Source: Gibbula magus
Taxonomy: Eukaryota > Mollusca > Gastropoda > Trochida > Trochidae
Direction: 5' to 3'
Length of the DNA: 64,000 nt
Assembly (NCBI GenBank): GCA_936450465.1
Contig: CAKZFU010000101.1
Coordinates: 32,812 to 96,811 of the forward strand
The notes beneath the pieces are model-generated. The model was not told the DNA's origin and did not search any database. It was given only the letters and a program-made list of their open reading frames with translations. Positions 12,109 through 21,713 of the stretch are shown in pieces; position 1 is the first letter of the stretch, and each line of letters starts with the position of its first letter. The position numbers and the translations under genes were made by a program.

Positions 12109-14841
12109 GGTCTCATATGGAAGCTCACATGCTGTCGGTCGCATAGACGCATTCACTTTTGGAATCGGTGACCGTCTTATCGGCAACCATGCCGTTATAG
12201 TCATTCCTGTAGGCCCAATTTTGGGCCAAAAGTCACTTTGGCCTAGACAACTTTTGATGGTCTCCTATGGAAGCTCACATGCTGCCGGTCGCATAGACGC
12301 ATTCACTTTTGGAATCGGTGACCGTCTTATCGGCAACCCGTGCCGTTATAGTCATGCCCAAAAATGGGCCAAAAGGTGACTTTGGCCTAGACAACTTTTG
12401 ATGGTCTCCTATGGAAGCTCACATGCTGTCGGTCGCATAGACGCATTCACTTTTGGAATCGGTGACCGTCTTATCGGCAACCATGCCGTTATAGTCATTC
12501 CTGTAGGCCCAATTTTGGGCCAAAAGTCACTTTGGCCTAGACAACTTTTGATGGTCTCATATGGAAGCTCACATGCTGCCGGTCGCATAGACGCATTCAC
12601 TTTTGGAATCGGTGACCGTCTTATCGGCAACCATGCCGTTATAGTCATTCCTGTAGGCCCAATTTTGGGCCAAAAGTCACTTTGGCCTAGACAACTTTTG
12701 ATGGTCTCCTATGGAAGCTCACATGCTGCCGGTCGCATAGACGCATTCACTTTTGGAATCGGTGACCGTCTTATCGGCAACCCGTGCCGTTATAGTCATG
12801 CCCAAAAATGGGCCAAAAGGTGACTTTGGCCTAGACAACTTTTGATGGTCTCCTATGGAAGCTCACATGCTGTCGGTCGCATAGACGCATTCACTTTTGG
12901 AATCGGTGACCGTCTTATCGGCAACCATGCCGTTATAGTCATTCCTGTAGGCCCAATTTTGGGCCAAAAGTCACTTTGGCCTAGACAACTTTTGATGGTC
13001 TCCTATGGAAGCTCACATGCTGCCGGTCGCATAGACGCATTCACTTTTGGAATCGGTGACCGTCTTATCGGCAACCCGTGCCGTTATAGTCATGCCCAAA
13101 AATGGGCCAAAAGGTGACTTTGGCCTAGACAACTTTTGATGGTCTCCTATGGAAGCTCACATGCTGTCGGTCGCATAGACGCATTCACTTTTGGAATCGG
13201 TGACCGTCTTATCGGCAACCATGCCGTTATAGTCATTCCTGTAGGCTCAATTTTGGGCCAAAAGTCACTTTGGCCTAGACAACTTTTGATGGTCTCCTAT
13301 GGAAGCTCACATGCTGCCGGTCGCATAGACGCATTCACTTTTGGAATCGGTGAGCGTCTTATCGGCAACCCGTGCCGTTATAGTCATGCCCAAAAATGGG
13401 CCAAAAGGTGACTTTGGCCTAGACAACTTTTGATGGTCTCCTATGGAAGCTCACATGCTGTCGGTCGCATAGACGCATTCACTTTTGGAATCGGTGACCG
13501 TCTTATCGGCAACCATGCCGTTATAGTCATTCCTGTAGGCCCAATTTTGGGCCAAAAGTCACTTTGGCCTAGACAACTTTTGATGGTCTCCTATGGAAGC
13601 TCACATGCTGCCGGTCGCATAGACGCATTCACTTTTGGAATCGGTGACCGTCTTATCGGCAACCCGTGCCGTTATAGTCATGCCCAAAAATGGGCCAAAA
13701 GGTCACTTTGGCCTAGACAACTTTTGATGGTCTCCTATGGAAGCTCACATGCTGACGGTCGCATAGACGCATTCACTTTTGGAATCGGTGACCGTCTTAT
13801 CGGCAACCCGTGCCGTTATAATCATGCCCAAAAATGGGCCAAAAGGTGACTTTGGCCTAGACAACTTTTGATGGTCTCCTATGGAAGCTCACATGCTGTC
13901 GGTCGCATAGACGCATTCACTTTTGGAATCGGTGACCGTCTTATCGGCAACCATGCCGTTATAGTCATTCCTGTAGGCCCAATTTTGGGCCAAAAGTCAC
14001 TTTGGCCTAGACAACTTTTGATGGTCTCCTATGGAAGCTCACATGCTGCCGGTCGCATAGACGCATTCACTTTTGGAATCGGTGACCGTCTTATCGGCAA
14101 CCCGTGCCGTTATAGTCATGCCCAAAAATGGGCCAAAAGGTGACTTTGGCCTAGACAACTTTTGATGGTCTCCTATGGAAGCTCACATGCTGTCGGTCGC
14201 ATAGACGCATTCACTTTTGGAATCGGTGACCGTCTTATCGGCAACCATGCCGTTATAGTCATTCCTGTAGGCCCAATTTTGGGCCAAAAGTCACTTTGGC
14301 CTAGACAACTTTTGATGGTCTCCTATGGAAGCTCACATGCTGCCGGTCGCATAGACGCATTCACTTTTGGAATCGGTGACCGTCTTATCGGCAACCCGTG
14401 CCGTTATAGTCATGCCCAAAAATGGGCCAAAAGGTGACTTTGGCCTAGACAACTTTTGATGGTCTCCTATGGAAACTCACATGCTGTCGGTCGCATAGAC
14501 GCATTCACTTTTGGAATCGGTGACCGTCTTATCGGCAACCATGCCGTTATAGTCATTCCTGTAGGCCCAATTTTGGGCCAAAAGTCACTTTGGCCTAGAC
14601 AACTTTTGATGGTCTCCTATGGAAGCTCACATCCTGCCGGTCGCATAGACGCATTCACTTTTGGAATCGGTGACCGTCTTATCGGCAACCCGTGCCGTTA
14701 TAGTCATGCCCAAAAATGGGCCAAAAGGTGACTTTGGCCTAGACAACTTTTGATGGTCTCCTATGGAAGCTCACATGCTGTCGGTCGCATAGACGCATTC
14801 ACTTTTGGAATCGGTGACCGTCTTATCGGCAACCATGCCGT

Positions 14842-14845
14842 TATA
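14842..14845. repeat. Left target-site duplication (TATA or its AT)
   Basis: The uninterrupted B2 monomer reads CCGTTATAGTC. Here CCGTTATA meets the transposon, and TATAGTC resumes at 21710. If the element begins with G, the duplication is the 4-bp TATA. If it begins with A (14845) and ends with T (21710), it is the 2-bp AT. The palindromic target makes these two readings indistinguishable. Confidence 0.85.
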
Positions 14846-14862
14846 GCCTCTTCCGGAAAGTC
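14846..14862 (+). repeat. Left terminal inverted repeat
   Basis: GCCTCTTCCGGAAAGTC. It matches the reverse complement of the right end at 14 of 17 positions, including the first nine. It begins directly after the target duplication. The 120 bp between it and the transposase start codon would have to hold the promoter and 5' leader; I see no TATA box in it apart from the TATA of the satellite target itself. Confidence 0.85.
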
Positions 14863-14965
14863 GCGAAAGCGTGGAACTCTCCTGCCAGATAAGGTAAGAA
14901 ATAGTACCGGCTTCTGTTTCCGGTGCGTTCCAGCGCGAACCTCGAATGAATGCACTGGCGTAACT

Positions 14966-17182
14966 ATGCCAGGGAAAACATACTGCTGTGTCGTAAACTG
15001 TCATAATTTCAGTGGAAAGGTTGTAGATGGCAGAAGTGTAACCCTCCATCGCTTTCCATGTGAAAAAAAGGTTAGGAATATTTGGCTGTCCCGAGTGAGC
15101 CGGAAGGATTTCAAGGTGAAATCATGGTCCAGAGTGTGTTCTGAACATTTCATAGGGAAGAACGGTCCTTCTCCTGAAGTCAATCTACCATCAATTTTTC
15201 CACACAAGGTCTTCAAAATATCTAAGGTATAATTATTTGTAACCAACATCACAACCCATCTATCTATATCTTCAAGAAATATTATTTTGAAATTTTGAAA
15301 TATTTTAACTGTTTTGACTTTTGAAACATACATTGACTCAAGTGTACCATGTAAAAGTTCACAAGTGACAATTTCCATAGACCAACTTGTTAATTAGCTT
15401 TTGTGAGAATAATTTTCATTAATCAATTATTTTACTAAAAATTCTTAAGCAATTGTCATTATAATGCAAAATAATTCAGCTACAGAATAATTTTGGAAAA
15501 TTTCATTGTTTTTCTAATGACAATTAATATGTGTACATTTGTTTAATTTCAATAACTAATCAACTGATATTATGACTATATGTCTGTTTATTATTATGTA
15601 ATATAGTTGTACATCTGACATGACATCAAAGGTACTTTTTCATAATAAATGAAATTATTCATTTAATTATCACTAAAGGTAATTAACAATTCAAGCTATG
15701 AAAAATACGTACACAAAGCATGATTTCACACAGGTTAACACTATTTTACTAATTGCTGAGTCCTTTTTGTAAATTAAAGATTTCATAAAGTCACAATATA
15801 GTTTTGCCATTCCAGGTCAAAATTTGTGTAAGTCACTGGTTATAATTTGTAAGTCAGTGACTGATGACTCAAAGATGTTTTAATCCCCAATTATTGGTAT
15901 AGTACATATAAATAAACACCATTTAGTCTAATCAATCAAGACTTCCATTAACTACAATTTGTTATATGATTTTAATATCTAAATGTTTTCATTGCAGTTA
16001 CAAGACCAGGATATTGCGCTGTCAGGCCATGATCAACCTGCGGATGTGTCTAGTGATGTCGAGGCAGATGTCGAGACTGAAACTTTGTGTTTGGAATCTG
16101 CATCACGATTAGATGTATCTGTGCACATGCATGATTACAGAGGCCAGGTCAACACCAGCACTCTCACAAGATTCAGACATCAAGAAGTATGTGCAGCACC
16201 ATCCACAGCAGATGCAGCTTCCCAAACGGATTTGCACTTGTCCTCCTATGTATCGACTGGAACTCAGACTGAGGATATCCATGATATCAACTCTGATAGA
16301 CCATGGCTTACAGTCGATGACCTCACCGATGCCGAAATGATGTTCTATACTGGCCTCAAGGATAAGGACACATACAATGTACTGTTTGAAGACCTAACTG
16401 AAGACGAATCATCTGGAAGACGTGGAAGGCCTCACAAACTCAGTCTTAAAGATGAATTCTTCATGGTCCTCATGAGACTTCGCTTAGGGCTACTTGTTCT
16501 AGATTTGGCTAGGCGTTTTAAAGTTTCTTCCTCAACTATCAGCTCAGTCTTCAATTGTTGGATAGATAAAATGTATAATAAGTTAAGTTTTCTTATTTAC
16601 TGGCCGACACAGGAAGCAGTTCGACACAATATGCCTGAATCATTCAGATCTAGATATCCAACTACTAGGGTCATTATAGATTGTACTGAAGTATATACAG
16701 AGACACCCAAATCACTAATAAATAAAACTTTAATGTATTCTGATTACAAGAGTCACATGACATGGAAGGTTTTAGTAGGCATAAGTCCATCAGGTGCCAT
16801 TACTTATGTTAGTAGCCTTTGGGGAGGAAACATTTCGGACAAGCAGATTACAGAGATGAGTGGTTTTTTGAAGGGTTTGAACTGTGGTGATGCCGTAATG
16901 GCAGATAAAGGTTTTCAGATAGCAGATTTGCTCATTCCAAGAAATGTTCAGTTGATCATTCCTCCAAGGAAACAGAAGAATTGTAAATTTACAGCAAGAG
17001 AAGTTGAAAGCACAAGAAGGATTGCTAATTTGCGGATTCATGTGGAAAGGGCCATGGAAAGGATAAAGAACTTCCGAATATTGCAAGGGGTTATTCCACT
17101 TAGCATGAGTGATCAGGTTTCAAAAATCTTTTATATTTGTGCAGCACTGTGTAATCTCCAGCCTCCACTTATTCAACATTAA
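14966..17182 (+). CDS. THAP-domain DDE_Tnp_4 transposase (two exons, 481 aa)
   Basis: Predicted exons 14966-15226 and 15998-17182 join in phase 0 through a GT-AG intron. Residues 1-81 are a THAP C2CH zinc finger: start MPGK, C8 and C12, HRFP at 28-31, W40, C58-x2-H61 and the closing LPSIFP box at 74-79. It should bind the transposon ends. An acidic linker follows with SQTD (162-165) and GTQTE (175-179). Next come an AT-hook-like RRGRP (228-232) and a helix-turn-helix (about 233-282, LARRFKVSSSTIS) as in HTH_Tnp_4. The catalytic domain is DDE_Tnp_4 (RNase H fold): D315 in IIDCTE, D390 in MADKGF, E437 in HVERAMERIK, plus the family's YSDYKSH and GGNISD blocks. I chose the ATG at 14966 because THAP domains begin at Met-Pro; an earlier in-frame ATG would lie in satellite. 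No frameshift or missing catalytic residue is seen. Confidence 0.9.
15227..15997 (+). other. Intron of the transposase gene (771 bp)
   Basis: Donor AAG|GTATAA at 15226/15227 and acceptor TTTTCATTGCAG| ending at 15997. It is phase 0 and strongly A+T rich. It separates the THAP exon from the linker plus catalytic exon. Without splicing, the THAP frame stops two codons in (GTA then TAA at 15230-15232), giving an 88-residue THAP-only product. I see no gene inside it. Confidence 0.85.
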
Positions 17183-17958
17183 CTGTCAAGAACTGCTGTG
17201 ATCATGTTGTATGTAAATGAAAAGGCATAAAATCTTAATTCTGTTGAATATTTCATGTGTGCACAGAGATTTACTTGCGATATGTAATTAAGTTATTTCT
17301 TCAGGTGTGCATGAAGATATTCAAACTATTTGTATCGTTCAGTACCAGTAAAGCAATTGATTTATCAAATTATCATTCTGTTCACATTGGTTATAACTAA
17401 GGCCATCCATATTTTTTGTATGTTTCTCGTCTCTCTACCACCCCTACAATGCCTTCCTTATTTTCCTTTTTATCCCACCGGTATGTATTATGAATCAGGG
17501 AAGACAGAGTCTTATTGTTCAGACCACAAAATCGTGTGGATTTCGATCTAGATTTCATGGACAATATAAATGACGAAATTGACAGGTAATTTGTTCTTTT
17601 GTTATTGTTAAACCATTACAGTTTTTGTCAAAGATAGTTTATATATTGGAAACAACACACTTCCTACACTGAAGAGGGTTCATTCAATATCAAAATAATT
17701 AAAAAGCATCCATAAATTCATATATATTAGCTTATACTATTATGAACCTTGCTTGAAAAATTTACAATTATCTTTCAACGGTTTACATCTTACGATCAGG
17801 TGGAACCGGTGGGATATGTCATGTCATCTTCTGATGAAACTTGTTTATTTTTTTTCGACCAGCACCTGTTTGGAGATGTGAAACATAATAGGTAATATAG
17901 ATGGCATAACAAAATTGGCAACACAAAGAACACAATCTTCAAATGATCAAATTTATTT

Positions 17959-17961
<3 letters not shown>

Positions 17962-17989
<28 letters not shown>
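17962..17989. repeat. (AT)n microsatellite
   Basis: About 14 uninterrupted AT units in the space between the two transposon genes. Confidence 0.95.
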
Positions 17990-17992
<3 letters not shown>

Positions 17993-18085
17993 CTATTATT
18001 AACATGAAATGAAAAGTGACTGATTTTCTAAAGAGAGACTAATGTTTAGACTTGGTAACATAATTTATCAAATTAACTTAATCAA

Positions 18086-18171
18086 TTTATTAAAGCCATA
18101 AAGATGATACTGTCCCTTTAACATGTTTAAGGTTATGATTATCTCAGAATCTGTAGCTATAAGTGAATAAA
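18086..18171. promoter_or_regulatory. Possible tail-to-tail polyadenylation signals
   Basis: AATAAA on the plus strand at 18166-18171 is the first canonical signal after the transposase stop, although almost 1 kb away. TTTATT at 18086-18091 (AATAAA on the minus strand) lies 465 bp past the nuclease stop; another is at 17952-17957. If both are used, the two transcripts overlap at their 3' ends. Such hexamers are common by chance in A+T-rich DNA. Confidence 0.25.
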
Positions 18172-18556
18172 TATGTAATGTACACTTCAAAACTTTGTCT
18201 TGTGCTGACTAGTATGTTTCTAATATGAAGTCCAACAACTTTTGTACAAATAATACAATGACCATGCTTGATATTTAATTTCGATTATTGGATCCTAACC
18301 TAGCCGACAATGAAATGGCAACTGAGATCAAACATTTTTTTACAATTCTAACACCCAAAATGAATTCAACACCAGTAACTTGCAACTACTTCTCTGATTG
18401 CAATTCAACTATAATGTGTCTGTCAAAACAGACATTTCAATTAAACAACCATAACAATAAAATTGTACAACATTGTACATGAATAATACATCTTTAAGTA
18501 AACACCTTAAAGGGAACTAGCATTTGATGAAGCTCTAAAGGGGGTGATGACAAAGT

Positions 18557-21500
18557 TCAGTAAAGCTTTTTACCCCTCTTGACTCTCTGGGAGAAGAGTT
18601 CAGGTATCACTGCATTAACATAGAAGTTGTTCAACTTCTCCAGCATATGTTGCCAAAGTTGATGATCAAAAGTGATCCTTTCAACCACCATTCCCTTGAA
18701 TGTCCACACAACAAAGTCACACCATTTTCTGCTTGTTATGCCCATCTGCCCTTGAATCTGATAATAGTAAAGGTGTGTTCTCTTCAAACTAACCTTTCCC
18801 TTAGCGTCAAGGCAACAAAAAAAGTTAGCATGGTCCATTTTAGCTATATCAATTGGGTGTACATCTTTGAAACTGAAGGGGCACTTGATTTCGACTAGTC
18901 CCTCTGCACCACAGTGGTCACAGGAGCACATTCCATCTGGGCTAGCACCCAGGTGAGGGTACAGAGGGTTTACACACAGACTGCTCTCCGTGACCTGAAA
19001 TGGAGGATGCTCTGTTCTCATGAAGTGAAGATAATTGTCCCTTGCTATTAATTCGTATCTCAACCCATGCTTCATTGCCTTCCCTTGATATGGAACATTA
19101 TAGTGTAATACTGTTTTGAGCAGGTTTTCTGGAGGGGTTGAAGCCTTCCTTCTGATGATATGTCCAAAGAAAGACGAGGTCAATCGGCCAGTTCTGGCTG
19201 TCATCCAGCTCTCGTTGCTACTCTGTCCACGTGTGGCATCATAGATCTGTGTGCATTCATCATGAGAAACAGAGAGTGACTGGACATAATTGCTGAATAT
19301 ATCTACACAGTGTGGGTTTTTTAGATCAACAGAATCATGCAAGCACATATCTATGTGATGGAGCTGTGGAAGAAATACAGGGGTGTCAGCTTCAGTGGGA
19401 GAAATCGTATGCTCATCGTCAGGAATGAAGTTCTTCAGCCATGCAGCATTGGGAATGTACTTGGTCACCTTTTCACGAAAAGCCTTTATCTTGCTCTCAG
19501 AATGACTCTCCTGCACAACAACACTGGTACTGTCGGAGTTCATATGTTCAGCCCTCCTGGGAGGTTGAGACCTTGCCCTTGGCTTTATCCATCCGCAAGC
19601 CTGAGCTGTGGGAGCCAGCTTCCCTTCCTTCCGTTTTTGGGTATTGTCGGCAAGGGCATAGCACAGGGCAGCAATATGATTGCACGACTCTCCTTTCCTG
19701 TCAAAGATAAAAAAAAACTTATTACTTTCTTTGCTAACAAATAAGTCCACCAGTTGGCCGCATTATCGCATGTATAACTGACATTAACTGTGATCACTCA
19801 ACTTGTAGAAATTATATATTTACATTAGTGTCGCGAAGATATACTTTTCTAGTTCATATTAATACCGGAATCTATCAGTGACATGTGTCACTTATTAGGA
19901 AAAATAACATTCGAAATAATAACAATGCTCTGACGTCATCGAACAATGCAATTGCCCTGTTTATCGCGTAAAGCAGAAAAATTCTATTTGTATAGTTTAT
20001 CACTCATAATTTATATAAAAAAATTGATACACATACTTCAGTATGAGACGGAACAATGACTTCTGAGTCCAAGACAATAAATTGCTCTAACGTCGTTTGG
20101 ACTAGCCCTATCGAGGATCTTACATTCAGTTAAAAATTGATAATGCCAAAACAAAAAGTGATGTGTTTCAGGTCACATTCCATTAAGAATGTGGGTCGGT
20201 ACGACTCTGTAGGTAGGCAAAACTTTTTTCCTTCATGTGTACCTTATGTATGAAAGTAATTAATGGTTTGACATGACTGATCTTAGCCTATGTGTAGTTT
20301 CAGACATTCTTTTAAAAAATAACTAGTTTCTGCTTATTTATTCAACTGAAGTTTGACAAATCTATTTTACTTGCTGGTCAGATTAGTTTCCTATTCTACA
20401 ATGACATTGCTGGATACTCGATTCTGATTGGTTCTCCAGCAAAATCAAACGTGATCAATTCTGGATTGAACCTCCTCTGATTTTAGCGCCGCTTCACCGC
20501 GTATTGACAAATCTGCATTGTGACGTCACAATCTATCCAAACAAACGGCCGATTTTAAGGTGTGCTCTACTTGTGGAAATCAAAATAACTGATACAATCA
20601 AATTATATTTTCCTGTAGCGTGTTTTAGAGCTACATCAGATATATAGATAAGCAAGACAAACTGCGTCAATATCAAGATCAAGATCTATCCAAATAGCGA
20701 CACTTGTCAAAATTAGTCTACGCGTTCGGTTTCAATTTTAAAATTACTCGCTATCAATCCAGTATAACATGTCTCTGATTTTCAAACACAGTAGGTTTAT
20801 CTCCTAAATAACAACTTTTCAATAGCAAATACCTTTTAAACACACTGTTATTAGTTGGCCTCACAAGTCACAACCATATATATATATACTTGGCGAATAT
20901 ATTTATAAATCGAATTAAAGTTGATCAATGATATGCTAGAAAGAACAATCAATATTACAATAGTTACGTCAATTATAATTGTATTGGCCTATTATGAACT
21001 CGCCTTAATGTCAATATAATATACATACCCAGCCACACAATCACAACTTGCAGAATGGATGTGTGAAGTAACCTTAGACAGGCATATCCATATCTTGTAA
21101 GCAGGTTTCTTCTTGGAACAGGCCCCTGGAATTGATGGTAAACATTGTCCTCTGACAAAGCAGTGTGATGAATCGTCATTAACTCCATGGTATTGAATGC
21201 CGGAAACATGGCCATCTATATAAAACTGGCTTGCCCTTGTGAGTTCTTTCTTCGCCGCCAAAGGCCCATGATCGTACGTATTACGACTAAGCACCATGTA
21301 ATTATAAAGTTCCTTGTCACTGAACTCGGGAAATACGCTATTGTCGCTTGTCCAGTTATTCAAGCTTTCAGGACTAGGCAAAAGTTCACCGAAGGGCGTT
21401 ATCAACTTGGATACAGCACGTTCTTCATCGGCCTTCCTAGAAATACTTTTATCTATTAAAACCATCTTACTGGCACCTTTCACACGCTCGCTCAGTTGAG

Positions 21501-21624
21501 CTTTGTTGCCCGAGGTCGGTAAATTGCGATCTCTAAGGTAAGCTTGCAGTTTAACTTTCGTTATATTGACTTTTTCATTTTCGTCGGCTGCCAGCCACGC
21601 TGAAACGTCATGATGTTCCGCCAT
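18557..21624 (-). CDS. SAP-SWIM-YqaJ nuclease of the transposon (two exons, 578 aa)
   Basis: Predicted exons, read leftward, are 21624-21029 and 19697-18557. Residues about 19-50 are a SAP DNA-binding helix pair (VNITKVKLQAYLRDRNLPTS region). The splice joins CDCVAG to KGESCNH, making a complete SWIM finger, C194-x-C196-x7-C204-x-H206. The C-terminal part (about 361-530) is a YqaJ-type PD-(D/E)XK nuclease, the fold of lambda exonuclease. It has W363 and the RTGRLTSS block, HGLRYE (E414), ASPDG (D453), a Cys cluster at 456/458/461, VEIKCP (E468, K470) and YYYQIQGQM (Q512-Q516). The expected metal-binding and catalytic residues are all present. The start ATG at 21624 has A at -3 and G at +4 and opens just before the SAP domain. 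YqaJ proteins accompany ISL2EU transposases; their exact job is not established. It converges with the transposase gene. No break is visible. Confidence 0.88.
19698..21028 (-). other. Intron of the SAP-SWIM-YqaJ gene (1331 bp)
   Basis: On the minus strand the donor is GCTGG|GTATGT (GT at 21028-21027) and the acceptor TTTGACAG| (ends at 19698). The junction completes a Gly codon and reconstitutes the SWIM finger, which supports it strongly. The intron contains a perfect 16-bp palindrome ATTGTGACGTCACAAT at 20517-20532 and a second TGACGTCA at 19931-19938. I found no other exon or nested gene. Confidence 0.85.
20517..20532. promoter_or_regulatory. CRE-like 16-bp palindrome
   Basis: ATTGTGACGTCACAAT is a perfect palindrome centred on TGACGTCA, the CREB/ATF consensus. 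A second TGACGTCA is at 19931-19938. Both lie in the nuclease-gene intron. Function is only inferred from the motif. Confidence 0.3.
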
Positions 21625-21709
21625 TATTAGACGGTTAGACGCTCCAACTTCCGGTGTGTCTCAAGGGAGACAACTGATGGGCAGATAACTCTGATTTACT
21701 GGAAGAGGC
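21625..21709 (-). promoter_or_regulatory. 5' leader and right end of the transposon
   Basis: Only 85 bp separate the nuclease start codon from the transposon end, so the promoter must be here or in the flanking satellite. The segment contains AAGGGAGACAACT followed by GGGCAGATAACTC, resembling the AAGGGAGATAACT motif I associate with molluscan dispersed repeats. No TATA box is visible inside it. Confidence 0.4.
21693..21709 (-). repeat. Right terminal inverted repeat
   Basis: Read on the minus strand it is GCCTCTTCCAGTAAATC, matching the left end at 14 of 17 positions. Satellite resumes immediately after it with TATAGTC. Confidence 0.85.
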
Positions 21710-21713
21710 TATA
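21710..21713. repeat. Right target-site duplication (TATA or its AT)
   Basis: TATA repeats the four bases left of the transposon. The B2 monomer then continues from its 92nd base (GTCATTCCTG) with nothing lost. Confidence 0.85.

Larger units (their letters stand above)
10642..14845 (+). repeat. Satellite array, subtype B, left part
   Basis: Tandem monomers in plus orientation, of 144 bp (B1, with CAACCCGTGCC and GTCATGCCCAAAAATGGG) and 150 bp (B2, with CAACCATGCC and GTCATTCCTGTAGGCCC). Both carry CATGCTG where A has CATCCTG, and GGTGACCGTCTTATCGGCAAC in place of the A forms. B1-B2 alternation (294 bp) is common, but runs of consecutive B2 monomers occur, five in a row from 11361. Both monomer lengths are multiples of three, which is why long open frames run through B2 runs; these are not genes. 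The last monomer is split by the transposon after its 91st base. Confidence 0.95.
17183..18556. other. Non-coding A+T-rich gap between the convergent genes
   Basis: This 1.37 kb stretch lies between the two stop codons and must hold both 3' untranslated regions. It contains a TA microsatellite and possible polyadenylation signals. Short open frames at 17330-17551 and 18288-18482 have low-complexity compositions and no domain I recognise, so they are not called as genes. Confidence 0.7.
14846..21709. mobile_element. Complete ISL2EU-like DNA transposon, 6864 bp
   Basis: A single insertion in a B2 satellite monomer, with satellite continuing exactly on the far side. The ends form an imperfect 17-bp inverted repeat (14 of 17 positions match, first nine GCCTCTTCC identical). 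It carries two convergent genes: a THAP/DDE_Tnp_4 transposase on the plus strand and a SAP-SWIM-YqaJ nuclease on the minus strand. In Repbase-style classification, a Harbinger-like transposase together with a YqaJ protein defines ISL2EU (IS4EU). True PIF/Harbinger elements instead carry a Myb-like second protein and a 3-bp TWA duplication, neither of which is seen. The interior is clearly richer in A+T than the satellite. Both frames are intact and the target duplication is perfect, so the insertion looks young and may be autonomous. Confidence 0.88.

Noticed and set aside
14894..14965. Extra 5' intron using the AAGGTAAGA donor at 14891
   Set aside because: The donor matches consensus, but the only acceptor before the start codon would leave an intron of under 40 bp, too short to splice.
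14750..15232. 160-codon frame fusing satellite sequence to the THAP domain
   Set aside because: The first part is satellite translation. THAP domains start at Met-Pro, which matches the ATG at 14966, inside the transposon.
15001..15378. 125-codon minus-strand frame over the THAP exon
   Set aside because: It is the antisense shadow of the THAP exon and intron start, with no recognisable domain.
19337..19744. 135-codon plus-strand frame over the nuclease exon
   Set aside because: It is the antisense shadow of the SWIM-YqaJ exon, whose own frame has clear motifs.
14846..21709. Classical PIF/Harbinger or P element
   Set aside because: The second gene is YqaJ rather than Myb-like, and the duplication is not TWA. 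P transposases have THAP but a different catalytic domain and an 8-bp duplication.
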